From NCBI GenBank assembly GCA_963971225.1, contig OZ020267.1:49795993-49859992 (forward strand): a stretch of DNA of 64,000 nucleotides. Reading direction: 5' to 3'. Shown piece after piece: positions 1-11,600 of the stretch. Numbering within the stretch: the first letter of the stretch is position 1; each line of letters begins with the position of its first letter. The notes beneath the pieces were generated by a model. That model worked only from the letters and a program-made list of their open reading frames with translations. It was not told the DNA's origin and searched no databases. Position numbers and translations under genes: made by a program. The stretch is from Melieria omissa (Eukaryota; Arthropoda; Insecta; Diptera; Ulidiidae).

Positions 1-2076
1 GGTATGAAATACAAAGTCAAGTAAAAGCCGATAATGGAAGTGGCAGTGACAGTGACAAGAGCACGAAATAGCCAGAAAGGTTTTGTGGAAAAACGCTTTG
101 GCCAAAATACCTCGCCAACGCACAGTCGAATTGCTTGCCGTAGGCTTTGATTAACGTGCTTTGAAAGCGTGCAGCGGGCAGTGGGGGTGGCAAACATTTT
201 TAGACGTTGTGTTCGTCGAGCGTTGGCCTTTGAAGTTATGCCTGCGGGTCGTGTTGTGAGTGTGGTGGGGGCATGTCCATTTTATAATTTATTAAAAACG
301 ATAAATGCCCTTTTCCTGCGTTCGTGAATACTGTGAATGTGCCTGTTTGATGGCCAAAAAGTATGCTATTTCGACGACATCTGTTGCGGTTGCGCTTTCA
401 TAGTGTTATTGAAAAACAAGCTGAACTGGTAAGAAGAAATAAAACAATTAAATTGGCAAACTTTTGAGCAGAAAGTGCGAACTGGCCAAACTGTAGAATG
501 GAGGTTAGTGTAGCAACAACACCAATTACACCAGATAGAAAAAAATAATATGCAGCAATGTACATGAAAAAGTGGGTCGGCTAATGCCTCACAGTCTGCC
601 GTCAGTCGCAATCGTAGCCGGAATGTTGAGCAGGTAACTAAATAGGTGTAAAGTGGGGCGACAAATGGTCATAATTCGAACTCGACTGATTCCGAGAGAG
701 CCACAAAGAAATGAGTTTTTGATGAATGCGCTTCCGTTGCGGTATAAAGGAATTTAGATTACATCTGCATAGCTTGCAACACATGCAACGTGCAACGTGC
801 AAACCTTCTGAAAAATGATGTATGTATGTTGATGTACTATACGATGTACTATTTTGCTATAGAAACAGTAACAGCAAAAATTACTCGTCAAATAACAAAG
901 GGAACAACGCACGGTGCTCTGTCGATGGACAGAAATATGAAAAATTGTTATTGCCAAATTCAAAGATGTTGGTCTCATTTCACATACAAGTAATCTTTTT
1001 GGTTGATACAGCTGTTCAAAGATGACAATTTCCTATGATTATGCTTACAAGTGGCATTCAGTGGTGTTAAGGTTAAAAATTTGCGCAGTATTAAATTTGC
1101 TGCCTTAGATCGTGTAAATTAAGACTATTGAAATCATTAAAATAAAATCATTAAATCATTAAAAATTAAATCATTAAAATGATAGGATTTTGGAGAAATG
1201 CGTAATGAGGCCCTTCAATATACTCTTTCGAAAGAAATCCTTTACTTTCTCTATAGTCGCGGACTAAACCGTAAAAGCAGCTACAGAGTTGTTGTCCCTT
1301 AATAGACCTAATTATCTAATCTTTTACTTTGTAAAAACATTTTGTGGGCAAGGGAACTAAATCGGATTGGCGATGAATTTGATTTAAAATGGACTTGGTT
1401 TAAAAGACTTCAAAACAAAAATATTTGGAAGGTGGGCTTATGAAAGCCAATCAAAATGATACGATTTATATGCTGTACAATCAAAAATCTTGAGAAAATA
1501 TTCAATACTTTTTAGGAAAGTGCCCAGGAAGCTCTTTATTTCAGAATTAAATTATAGTTAAAATGTAATTATCACAGGCCGGACTGACGGCATATGTCAG
1601 TCGAATTCCATACTTTTGAATAATTTTGTTTAGTTATGAAAGAACATTTGTGAAAGAATTTTAAAAAAGTTAAGAAAATAAATAAAACTACCAGTGCTAC
1701 TAATGTCTCTATTCAAATAAATTAGTCTTCAAATGCAGTGAAAGCACATCAAATGAAAACTAATTATACAAGTATTTTTAAAACTTATATTACAAAATCT
1801 GACGAAGTCAGAAATAATTTACTGCATGTTTTCAATGTTCGTCGGCTTTAGTTGGTACTACATACCTTCCTCAAACCAATAAAGACTAACCTAATGTTGT
1901 CAAGTTCTTTTGTCTGTCTATCGGTAAATGTATTTTGCTCCGGCATCCAACAGTGTAAAATTTATTGAATATTTCGTATTATTTGTATGCATTTGCAAAC
2001 TTTTGCTCCCTTATTTATATACAATCGAATGTATAGAAATATGTCAGAAAAATCTGATTTAAAATTAAACTATATA
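1..2076. other. Gene-free intronic sequence
   Basis: AT-rich sequence with the AATCATTA array near 1.1-1.2 kb and a TGGTAAGAAGAAATAAAA copy at 427-444 that recurs at 34635. A short inverted pair GACTGAC/GTCAGTC lies near 1583-1603. Nothing else recognised. Confidence 0.5.
1123..1190. repeat. Degenerate AAATCATTA tandem array
   Basis: Five close copies of (A)AATCATTA between 1127 and 1185. Simple-sequence expansion in AT-rich intron. Confidence 0.7.
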
Positions 2077-2681
2077 AAATTGTTGATTTTTCAGGAAACG
2101 CAAAAACTGTTTTTGAGCTAAATAAACATGTTTTTTAAATAACAAATAGGCCGTTCAGTAGAAAATCCTTACAGATTATGCTTTATGATAAGTTGCAAAA
2201 TTTTTTTTTTATTTTACACTAAAAAATCCAAAATTTTGAGTTGTGACTGTTTTGATGATATTTTAATTCAATAATTATGGAACTATTTCAAGTGATGCCA
2301 CTTTTTCTGAATTTAATAATTATAAATGACAGTTAAAAAGTTTAAAGAAAAATTTTGAAAATTCATAATTAATTTTAATAATTAAAAATATATACAAAAA
2401 TTGCCAGAATTTTGCTTAAAATTAACTTCAACAAAAATGTATTTCGTCAAAAGTGTCACAATTTGAGTTAGGACTCTTTTGCATTGAGCTGCAGCGATCA
2501 AATAGCATCAAACTTCTGACATGAAAAGAGACCTAACTGTATTTTTGCAACAGTTTACAACAACAAAATATACTGAGTTTTGCTGATTGGTAGATATATG
2601 CATTGTGCACAGTATTAACACATAAACCCGACAATTAAAAATTTTGAGTTGTGTCACTTTTGTAGTGCGTGTGCGATATGT
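2077..2681 (-). mobile_element. Non-autonomous TIR element, copy A (truncated)
   Basis: About 605 bp, the reverse complement of most of the element at 4603-5226 with scattered mismatches and small indels. Its right end keeps the terminal repeat (GTGCGTGTGCGATATGT at 2665-2681). Its left end stops about 20-40 bp short, so the outer terminal repeat there is missing. It contains no transposase. Like the other copy it carries repeated versions of the core AAATTTTGAGTTGTG inside. The family is not recognised. Confidence 0.72.
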
Positions 2682-4602
2682 AGGAGCAAGGCGATATATT
2701 TTTGAAATCTGCATACTTCTGTTCGTTTAGAAACCAATATTCATCAAATTCCGACAGCTCCTTTATTTTTGCTCATCTTTTGTATGGAGACAGTGGACGG
2801 TGCACTGAAGGGCATTGGGGGGTTGTTAGCATTGAAACGAAAGTGTGGCAACCTCATTTTGGTTTGACCCAGTTGCAGTTTCAGCAGCAACTGCTGCTGC
2901 CCCCTGACAGCCGCCTTGTTGCCGCCGACTTGTGCGCCTGTCTGCGTGCCGCAAGGCTAAACTGCACTTATTCGACAGTTTGCCGCAAAACTACATACAC
3001 ACACACACACACGTACTGGTATGTGCCGCTTGCATGTACTACGGGATTATGTACAGTGGCATTCACATATCTACATGAGGATGCATATATGTATATATGA
3101 TCACGTATTTACCTCGAAGCCTATGTACATACATTGCATGCCAGCAAATCCTTTTTATGCTGCACTCACGGGAGGCGGGCGGACGAAAACTAGGTCAACT
3201 GCAGGGCACAGTGACTATCACGAAAATGAAGCAAAAGCACAACGCTAGTCCCACTGCAAGGACAAATCAATTGCAAAGACGGGCCGAGCCAGCAGCGGCG
3301 CTGGGGGTTGATTACAGTTGCTGCCATTGTCGCTGTGAGTAACAACAACAAAAACAACAACAGCATAAGTGCGCAATTGGTTTAGTGTGAATCGGCGAAG
3401 GGACGGGCGCACGCAATCTCGGTCAAGGTAGAGAAGCGCGAATTGCCAGCGCCATCAAGGATGCTGTTTTTGTAGATATTTTGTGTTCATCGCTTGACGG
3501 CGGCCAGCAGGAAAGAGCGAAGTGCAGCACGTTGCAGTTCCAATTGTTGTGGAAGTTATTGAATTTGAATTAAATGTTCGGCTTTCTGTCTTAGCAGATG
3601 GCAGTTGCACCTTTAGTGGCGGATAGTGTCTGCGTTTGCATGTGCGACCCTCAGACGCCGGGCCGCGATGGCATTTGTACAAGGCCGCCGCAAGCACACA
3701 ACAACGCAACACTCGTGGGTGTGCGCATTTTTATGTACATATTTCGAAATTGCAGCAAGTGGCAAAAAGCAAACCAGGTCAAACGTATTTGCAGCGCAGC
3801 TTATTCATTTTATATGAGTGGGAAGGCCGCGCGCGTTGCATGCAACTATAATATTTATGCTACTTGGTATTCGTTCACGCCGCTGTGCAGTACAAACACA
3901 CAGGAAAATACTGCGAGGGCCTTGTTAGTTTGTGTTTCATACATAAATCTATTTATGTAAGTATTTCGAATGTCTTCATTCAATGTCCCAGCCCAGACCT
4001 TAAAAATTGTGAAAGTGGATAAAATCAGCAAGCTGCAGCAATTATCCGCTAATTATTAATCCTCTCACATGGCACTGAGGCGCCTTTTTTTTGCCACGAC
4101 CTTGTTGCCTTCGGCATAAATTCAAATAGGGCTGACGAGTAGTTTATTATCACAGAACAAAGATGTTCACTAAACTTGCACTCAAACAATTAATTTTTTT
4201 CAATTATACTTTACATTAATTTGCTCAAAAAATGTTATTGTAAAATTCGAAAAAAAAAAAAAATTCCAACACATTCGGGTTAAATTACTATAGAATATAT
4301 CGAGGTGGCGAACAGCCCAGCAGAAGCAGTTTAACGTTATTATCGGAGCTTCGAAGCATTTAGTTGAAAAGGGTGAGTTGATGGCAGTACTCATTATGGC
4401 AGTGCGGAGTTACCCTTTTTTTCCAAACGTCTTAATAATACTTGACTTTGCATTTACGAACTCCAATGCAGTTTTAAGTAAATAACTATTTGAGTTATTC
4501 AACTGTTGCTTGCTTTTATTATGAGTTGATTTTGAAACAGTGGGACGGGAGGTGGCTAATAAAAAAATAATAATGCCAACTTAAGTACAAGTACACGTAC
4601 GT
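2682..4602. other. Spacer between the inverted element copies
   Basis: Intronic sequence of 1.9 kb between the two oppositely oriented copies. It contains an (AC)8 microsatellite at 2997-3012, GC-richer sequence at about 2.8-3.7 kb with only unsupported short open frames, and a poly-A run near 4250-4262. Nothing recognisable as a gene or transposase. Confidence 0.5.
2997..3012. repeat. (AC)8 microsatellite
   Basis: Eight AC units followed by GTACTGG. Simple repeat. Confidence 0.9.
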
Positions 4603-5226
4603 ACATATCGCACACGCACTACAAAAGTGACACAACTCAAAATTTTTCATTTTCGGGTTTATGTGTTAATACTGTGCACAATGTATCAATCTACCAATCA
4701 GCAAAAGCTCAGTTTATTTTGTTGTTGTTAATTGTATCTGTTCATGTCAGAAGTTTGATGCTATTGATCGCTGCAGCTCAATGCAAAAGAGTCCTAACTC
4801 AAATTGTGTCACTTTTGACGAAATAAATTTTTGTTAAAGTTAATTTTAAGCAAAATTCTGACAAGTTTGGTATATATTTTTAATTATTAAAATTAATTAT
4901 GAATTTTCAAAATTTTTCTTTCAACGCTTTAACTTTCATTTATAATTTTAAAACTCAGAAAAAGTGACATAACTTCAAATATTTCTGTAATTATTGAATT
5001 AAAATATCATCAAAACAGTCACAACTCAAAATTTTGGATTTTCTAGTGTAAAATAAAAAAAAATTCTTGTAACTTATCATAAAGCATAATCTGTAAGGAT
5101 TTTCTACTGAACGGTCTATTTGGTATTTAAAAAAAATGTTTATTTAGCTCAAAAACAGTTTTTTGCATTTCCTGAAAAATCAAAAATTTTGAGCTGTGTC
5201 ACTTTTGTTGTGCGTGTGCGATATGT
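4603..5226 (+). mobile_element. Non-autonomous TIR element, copy B (full length)
   Basis: A 624-bp element with terminal inverted repeats of about 44 bp, 4603-4646 and 5183-5226, matching at 42 of 44 positions and starting ACATATCGCACACGCAC. The interior is AT-rich and non-coding. The core ACTCAAAATTTT/GTGACACAAC recurs at about 4627, 4794, 4965, 5020 and 5190 in both orientations. No clear target-site duplication was found. A MITE or solo derivative of an unknown DNA transposon is most likely. Confidence 0.75.
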
Positions 5227-6634
5227 GCTGCAAAAAAATTAAGAACCTTCAAAAGCTTTAATTTCTTAAAGGCGGTGAAGGTAAACGTTGCTTACTGACC
5301 GGTCGTGTATGTTTGAAAGCAACGACAAAAATGTTGGTTCAATTGATTGTTAATTTTACTCATTTCTTTTCTGAAGTCAGTTCACGTGTTCCAACAATTT
5401 GTCCCTTTTTAAAGTTGTGCAAGTCAGACACGTATCGTATCCTCAACTCCATATTCTTAGCTGAGCCCGAGCACATACACCCAATTTGTCGCAGCACTAA
5501 CATAAAAAAATGGGTCATAAGCGAGCCACTGTGTCAGCGTTCACATGGGAACTCATAACTTCACCCTGGCATCCAGGCATTTTCAACAGTTGTTTGTAAA
5601 TTGTTTTTCGTTTTACGGTCGTTTGGAGTAAACATTTGGGTTTTATTCAAAAAATTGAAGCGAGGAAATTTGGCATAGTTATATGTACAGAAAATTTAAA
5701 CAAATTCAAGCAGTACAAGGGATCATGCCATCCACTTAGTTTCATGGAGCTTGCTAGTGAACCACGCTGCGTATACATAACATCCACGTGAGCAAAGAGT
5801 GTTGTTAAATCAATTTGAAAGCAATTTATTTTGTTTAGGATTTGGAGAATTTCAATTTCGATTGGGTACTTCACTCAAAATAATCGCTGACCGTCCACGT
5901 TTTGTGAATTTGTTGCTGTGGTGTGTGTGTGGAAAAAAACCAAATAATTTTGCGTATGTACGCTCAAAATAAAATTTCTGCCAACAAAAAAGTGCAAGAA
6001 ATATTCACTGCATGTATGTGTGCAGTGCACATGAATTCGCCAATCAATTGCCAATCACTCAGAGTAACAAGCAACAGCGTCAAACAACAAACACACTCTT
6101 CCTGCCGCGTCCGTTGAGTTATTCGCTGCTGAAGGATGTCGAAGTTATGGGCAGAGAGTTGAATCTGTAGCAGAATTGCCAGTGCGCACAATTGCATATT
6201 TGGTTGATTTCGGCTTCTAATGGCCAATGCCGCTAATGTACTCGTTGTTGTAGTTCCTGTTGTTGGGGTCTGGCCGTGGTACCGTGGTTTCGGTGCGTCC
6301 GCCGGCTCACCCACAAAGTAAAACAGTGGGTAGACTCGAGTGGCGGGCGAGATGCAGAAAGTTAATTCCATGTAATTCGCTCATAACGAATATTCGCGTG
6401 TGCAAACGGCAAATAACATTTTGCGCTGTTATTGTTTTGGGGTTTTTTTGCCCGGGTTTCTCTCTTTCATTGTTTCGACAGCAGTTTAAAGTAGTAACCA
6501 TTTATTTTCCATCATTGGAGAAAGTGTTGCATGAAATTTGGGTATCTCCGACTTCGTGTTGTTGCGTTGACGTCTGATCGTCGAAAGTTCTTATCGGCGG
6601 TGGTACAAACGAAAGTTGCAATGTTTTTACTTAC
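5227..6634. other. Gene-free intronic sequence
   Basis: Between the full-length TIR element and the third ratchet point. Short unsupported open frames only; no transposon ends or splice pairs recognised. Confidence 0.5.
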
Positions 6635-6676
6635 TGTGCTGCAGTTTAGCGCGGCCACTAGATTTTTGATGCTTAC
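6635..6676 (-). other. Candidate recursive-splice exon (42 nt) after ratchet point 3
   Basis: From the acceptor of the third ratchet point to a downstream ACA/GTAAGTA donor (GT at 6634-6633) is 42 nt, a multiple of three. Cryptic downstream donors that help define the ratchet acceptor by exon definition are known for recursive splice sites. Here the regenerated GTAAGC competes with the downstream GTAAGT. If included, the first codons read from the ratchet GTA in phase 0 are VSIKNLVAALNCST without a stop. Inclusion in mRNA is inference. Confidence 0.4.
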
Positions 6677-6706
6677 CTGAAACAGAAAAGAAGAAAGAAA
6701 ATCAAT
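6671..6706 (-). other. Ratchet point 3 (zero-nucleotide exon)
   Basis: The minus strand reads CTTTTCTGTTTCAG/GTAAGC, with more pyrimidines upstream (ATTTTCTTTCTT) and TTATTGAT as a possible branch region. Acceptor AG is at 6678-6677 and GT at 6676-6675. It lies 12.3 kb after the second ratchet point. A second consensus donor follows 42 nt later, so the acceptor could also define a short cryptic exon. Confidence 0.85.
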
Positions 6707-8515
6707 AAATCTTGAAAAAATTGCCAAGCTTTAAAAATTTATAAAAATTTAATGGGTTTGTTGGTAATTTGAATGAACGTGTATCGATAAGGGGTCCGAA
6801 GTTCTAAACCATTAAAAAGTGCAAAACTGATAACAAATTTTACTAACTAAGGTGAAGAAGAGCAGGACCAGAGAGACGCTCACTTGCGACTCCCTTCCCG
6901 AAAGAGCTCAGAAACATTGCAACCATAGAGATCAGATTAGAAAGATTGTACATTTCCTGGATCTCACAAAGTAGTTTACAATACCAGCCAATATCAACAC
7001 AAATAAGGATGTGCCACCAAAACGGCACTTTAGTAACCATTCAACTAACCAACCATATCACCTAAGAAATGAAAATTATTACAACAGTTTCATACACTTA
7101 CAGGTGCGGATTTCTTGATCCTTTTTAGGATTCTGAAAATATTAAATTAAAGACAAAAGAAACTTCGCTGCAATTTTTGTTGATTGTGAATTGCTTGAGT
7201 AATGTAAATTTAAATGATGAGTATACTTTTTCACTTTAATTAAACAATTTTTAATTCATTTTTAAGCTGAACCACAAAGCCTTTTAAAACAAAATGCCAA
7301 AAATAAGTTCAAGTCATGTGCTTGATGTGGAGTCGTAAAGATGAAGTCTTCCCTGACAATTCAAAAAAAGTCTTACGTGACATGTGAAACAGTATTGAAT
7401 TTTGATTTAAAAATTCATATTCTTTGCAGCTTTATATTGTAAAAAAAAATGTCTGTAACGAAGTACGAGTTTCTGTTGGCATTGAGTTGGAAAATGCCAG
7501 CGATTGTAGAATTGCTAAGGGATATGGCAACATTTTATTTTGCTTTCGAATTCGTCTTAAATACTTGAACGAAAAAGTTAAAAGTAGAAAAATCCATTTA
7601 AAGAATTTCAAAAGTTTAAATAAAATCTTTGTGTTATTTTTGACTTATTTTTGCTATATGTGGTTTCTAGCATTAAAATCTATGTAGAACTCCAAACTTT
7701 GTGAGTTTGCTCTTAACTCGTGCCATCGTATGTTCTAATCTCTTTACATGCTTCATATATGCTTTAATTTCTTCAATCGGGAATTATTTCACATCAATAA
7801 AAAGCAAATTTTAGGAAAACACTCCAGGCGTGAAGAAGCATTGAAACGGCTTAATATATATTTTTCATTTAACGATTCAGACTACTTCAGTTCACTGTAC
7901 ACTAAACACTAACAAAACATTTTCATGCACTTTTAATGCATTAGTTTTAGTAACTTCTGACAACTTTTCATTTAATTTACTTTTGGTTTTGTGAATAATT
8001 TTGTTTTCTGACGCAATTGTCAGTGCACTCGGTTATATAGTATATGTATGCAATTTCGAGCTGCTGAAAATTTCTGGCGAAACAGTTGTAAGAACATTTG
8101 AGCTGTTAGCCTTAATGATCGAGCGCTGTGAAGTGCCGTCAGCTTAATTAACTTAATAACAGACAGTCAGACATTTTTACACCAACACAAAAAACTGTAA
8201 AACCAGCGACAGCAACAACAATGACAACTATAGTCGCAGTCGTGTGATTAATCACAACAAAAATAAATAAATAAATCGACGAATTTAAAGGGTTAATGAC
8301 ATTTACAAACTTCAACACTTGAAAATGAGTTGACTTGCAAGTGGTCAGCGGACGCCTGCGAGCGATGAATCGGAGGCAGAAGCTGGAGTGGAATGATTGT
8401 TCAAGTCGTGAAACAATTAAATGAAGATTTTTAATAATTTAAGATCGTCTGATTTGGTAGTTAAATATCTCACGATCGCCACTATGGCGAACAGCGGATT
8501 TATGACACATTGGTG

Positions 8516-8569
8516 TGACGTCAGCGGATGAAAGAAAATCCCATTAACGGCGGCCTGGAACTGACGTCA
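8516..8569. promoter_or_regulatory. Two perfect CRE palindromes
   Basis: TGACGTCA at 8516-8523 and again at 8562-8569, 46 bp apart. This is the consensus for CREB/ATF-type bZIP factors. They lie about 70 bp ahead of a TATA-like stretch on the plus strand. The sites are seen directly; function as an enhancer or promoter is inference. Confidence 0.5.
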
Positions 8570-8634
8570 CATCTTTGAGTAGTGCCAACATATATTCATA
8601 TATACATACATATAGCTATATATGCACATAAGCA

Positions 8635-8645
8635 CTATATATAAA
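8635..8645 (+). promoter_or_regulatory. Weak TATA-like sequence downstream of the CRE pair
   Basis: CTATATATAAA followed by CG-containing sequence, and about 30 bp later TTTAGTT as a poor initiator match. It sits at the end of an AT dinucleotide-rich tract, so a chance match is quite possible. Confidence 0.2.
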
Positions 8646-11600
8646 CGTACAGATGCGAAAAGTCCTTTGCATTTAGTTAAAATTCATCTACTCCAAGGGT
8701 GCTTCGGTGCGTTGGCACCGGCGCGTTTAGGACGTGGGCAGATGAGTTTGCCATTTAGCTAGTTGAAATTCATGCAAAGTCATTAATTCCCAGCGTCACC
8801 AAGAGTTGGCATTGACATTGACATGATTTCACGGCGACGACCTTTCGCCGCCCGCGGCCCACTCGCCGCACACTCGGCGAAATCGGCAACCGTCACACGC
8901 ACTGGCACTCGTGCCGTCAGCATACGGGCAATTCGGTAGACCACCAACATGCTAACACAAGTTCGAGTACCCAACCGTCAATACAACGGTGCAACACACA
9001 CCCACCCACTGGCGGCGAGCGGCGCCCACGCGTCGAAACAACAGCAACAAGCTTCTGCTGCCAGTCATAAAAAACAACTGCACAGTGGCGAAGACAACGG
9101 CAAAAAAGCCAAAACCGAAACGAATACGAAACAAATTATTTGCACCGAAATTATTTAGCCCAGACGCACACCCAGCCCCACACACACACAAACAGCACAG
9201 GCCGTGGTGAGTCACAAAGAGGCACTCACCGGCAGACTGAATACACAAAAACAAATGTGAAAGGAAACACAAAAGCAAAAAAAACAATCCTAAGTAGCGG
9301 CTGCGATTGCGGCTGGTAGAACGCCCGAAAGTAGGCTAAAAATGCCAACCAAAGTCAACGCAATGAGGCACATTAACCTTTTTCGAGCAGACGCAGGGGG
9401 CGACGCAGTAGAGAGCGACCTCAAAGTCGTTGTACGTGCGGGTTACGCACATTTTTCGCCCGGCCGTCGGACCCACACTCGTCGGCTCTGTAGCGGAGCG
9501 TCGGCCGCTTGGTAACGAGAATGTGTTTGTCAATGCGTGGTGCACGTTTTGCGGCATTCACGAATTATGGCCCAGGCGAGCCAGTGCAAAGCCCTGATAC
9601 AAGCGGCAAGGGGAATTACATAAATGCAGAGCAAACAATTCAATTGGCAGGTTCGTGCTGCCGGTTGTATCGGTACATTTTGACTTTCTGAGCTCGGTTG
9701 TCTGCAGTGCGGCAGACGGCGGCGGATGGAGCAAGCGACTGACATTGACCTCGGCTGGAGAGAAAGTTCAACGTTTCTGCATGTCGGCATTGCCAAATGG
9801 CTGAGAATGAGGATCAGTAGATTACTGTCCTCTCAGGCGAGCTTTGTATGTTGTATTTGTAAGTATATGTATATATGTCTAGTAATTTTGGATCCCATAT
9901 TCATAGGCGACTTTTATCGTAAGACGAGCATAGGAGAATATAAACGTATGACGAAAAAGCCAAGTTAAATATTAAAAGTAAGTGTCAATGCCTTATTTGC
10001 TTTTACATTTCTTTTTGATTGTGAAAATTCACACTGCTCTTGTTTTCACTGTTTGCTTTTGAGGCGGTGGCCGTGGTTGCTGTTGTAAGCATTGTTGCCG
10101 TTTCTGCAAGGATAACAAGTTGACTGAACTTGCCGGCATTTGTTGTATGACGGTGGTTGTTGGCGCCATACACCGAAGCTATGCCCAAACGCAATGAAAA
10201 TATGGTTTATTTATGTAAAACTGCTAAAAGCGTCTAGACGGTTGAAGGTCATTTCGCAACGAGGCAAATGAACCAAAGGATGAACGAGCATTTGAAGGAA
10301 CGTATCACAGTAATGCAATTTTTGCGTTTAATGTTTCCAACGTTTTGTGATTTGATTTGATTAAAAAGCAAAGAAGCCACTTCACTGATATGGTGATGTC
10401 AGACATATGTTTGACAGAGAATTTAGAATAAAGATAAAATGAATAAGAAGTGTTTAGAAATATTTTTTCCTGGCCATAAACTTCAGATATTCGATTTAAT
10501 CAGAATATTGAAGAATATTTTTAGGCCCAGTGAGAAAATGTTTAAAGACAAATTGTTGAAGTCAATTCGGAATTTGCGTATTCAGTGTCCGGCAGCGGTT
10601 TCACTGACTTAGAACAGGCCAGATGCAACCAGAGACATTTTTATGTTTGAAAATGTTTTTCGGTTTTTTTTACATTGTCACTGTTAACTTACAGCTAAAT
10701 ATATAAATATATATGTGAATTGTGCTCTAAAATTTTATATCACTTGTTTTCTGGTATCATTGTCGACTGAACTGTAATGTTTACGAATTAAATCAAACAA
10801 CAATCGGAATGCTGCGTCATCACTTTCATTCGGCAACACGCAAATGCGAATCACATGGAATTACGGCGAAAATTTTCAAACGTGACTAATGTGGACTTTA
10901 AAAAAAAATTTCAAAAATAAACCAAATTACTATAAAAATAGACCAACAATTTTAAAATAGAATTGAATTACATACTCCATAGCGACATACAACGAGCACG
11001 GCTAATGTGCATAAATGATGAAAATTGTGAGAACGGGGTGAGGGGGTGTTCGTTGTGATTACACTACTCTTCGCCAGCGTCACCCGGAACCAGCAGCAGC
11101 AGCAGTAGCGGCAGCGCAGCTGTGCGAGCGACCGGCACAGTGCAATGGCCGGCGCGGAACTCGTTTTAATTTTATACAATTTTCGGTCGTTGCCCAATAT
11201 TTGAACTTATTTAGTAAGTTTAATTTATTTCATCGGATCGACAGCGAACGTGCGCCCAAAAATGACAACAACAAGTATAACAATTGAACTTAATGCAAAA
11301 CACAAATGCATATCAATTAAACTCAATTAAAATTCAATTCAATTTAAAGTTATTTATTACAAGTCAATGGAAAAAGATTTTCACTGACCAGCCTTAAAAT
11401 GCATTTCAATAAGCAGGATTTGCAGAACCGGAAACGCATGACCCGAGTCATATTGGACAGTTTCGCTTAGTTTTCTCCTGCGATAGGTGAAACTGCGGAC
11501 AGAGTTGGTTTGGTGATGGGCCACCTACCAGTGGCTGAACTCATGGGAGGCGAAGGTATTTGAAACACCGTAAATCAGTGGGATCAGTGTACTATGAACA

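Noticed and set aside
7084..7110. TTACAG/GTGCGG on the plus strand as a ratchet point
   Set aside because: No pyrimidine tract before the AG and a weak donor; it is also on the strand opposite to the exons.
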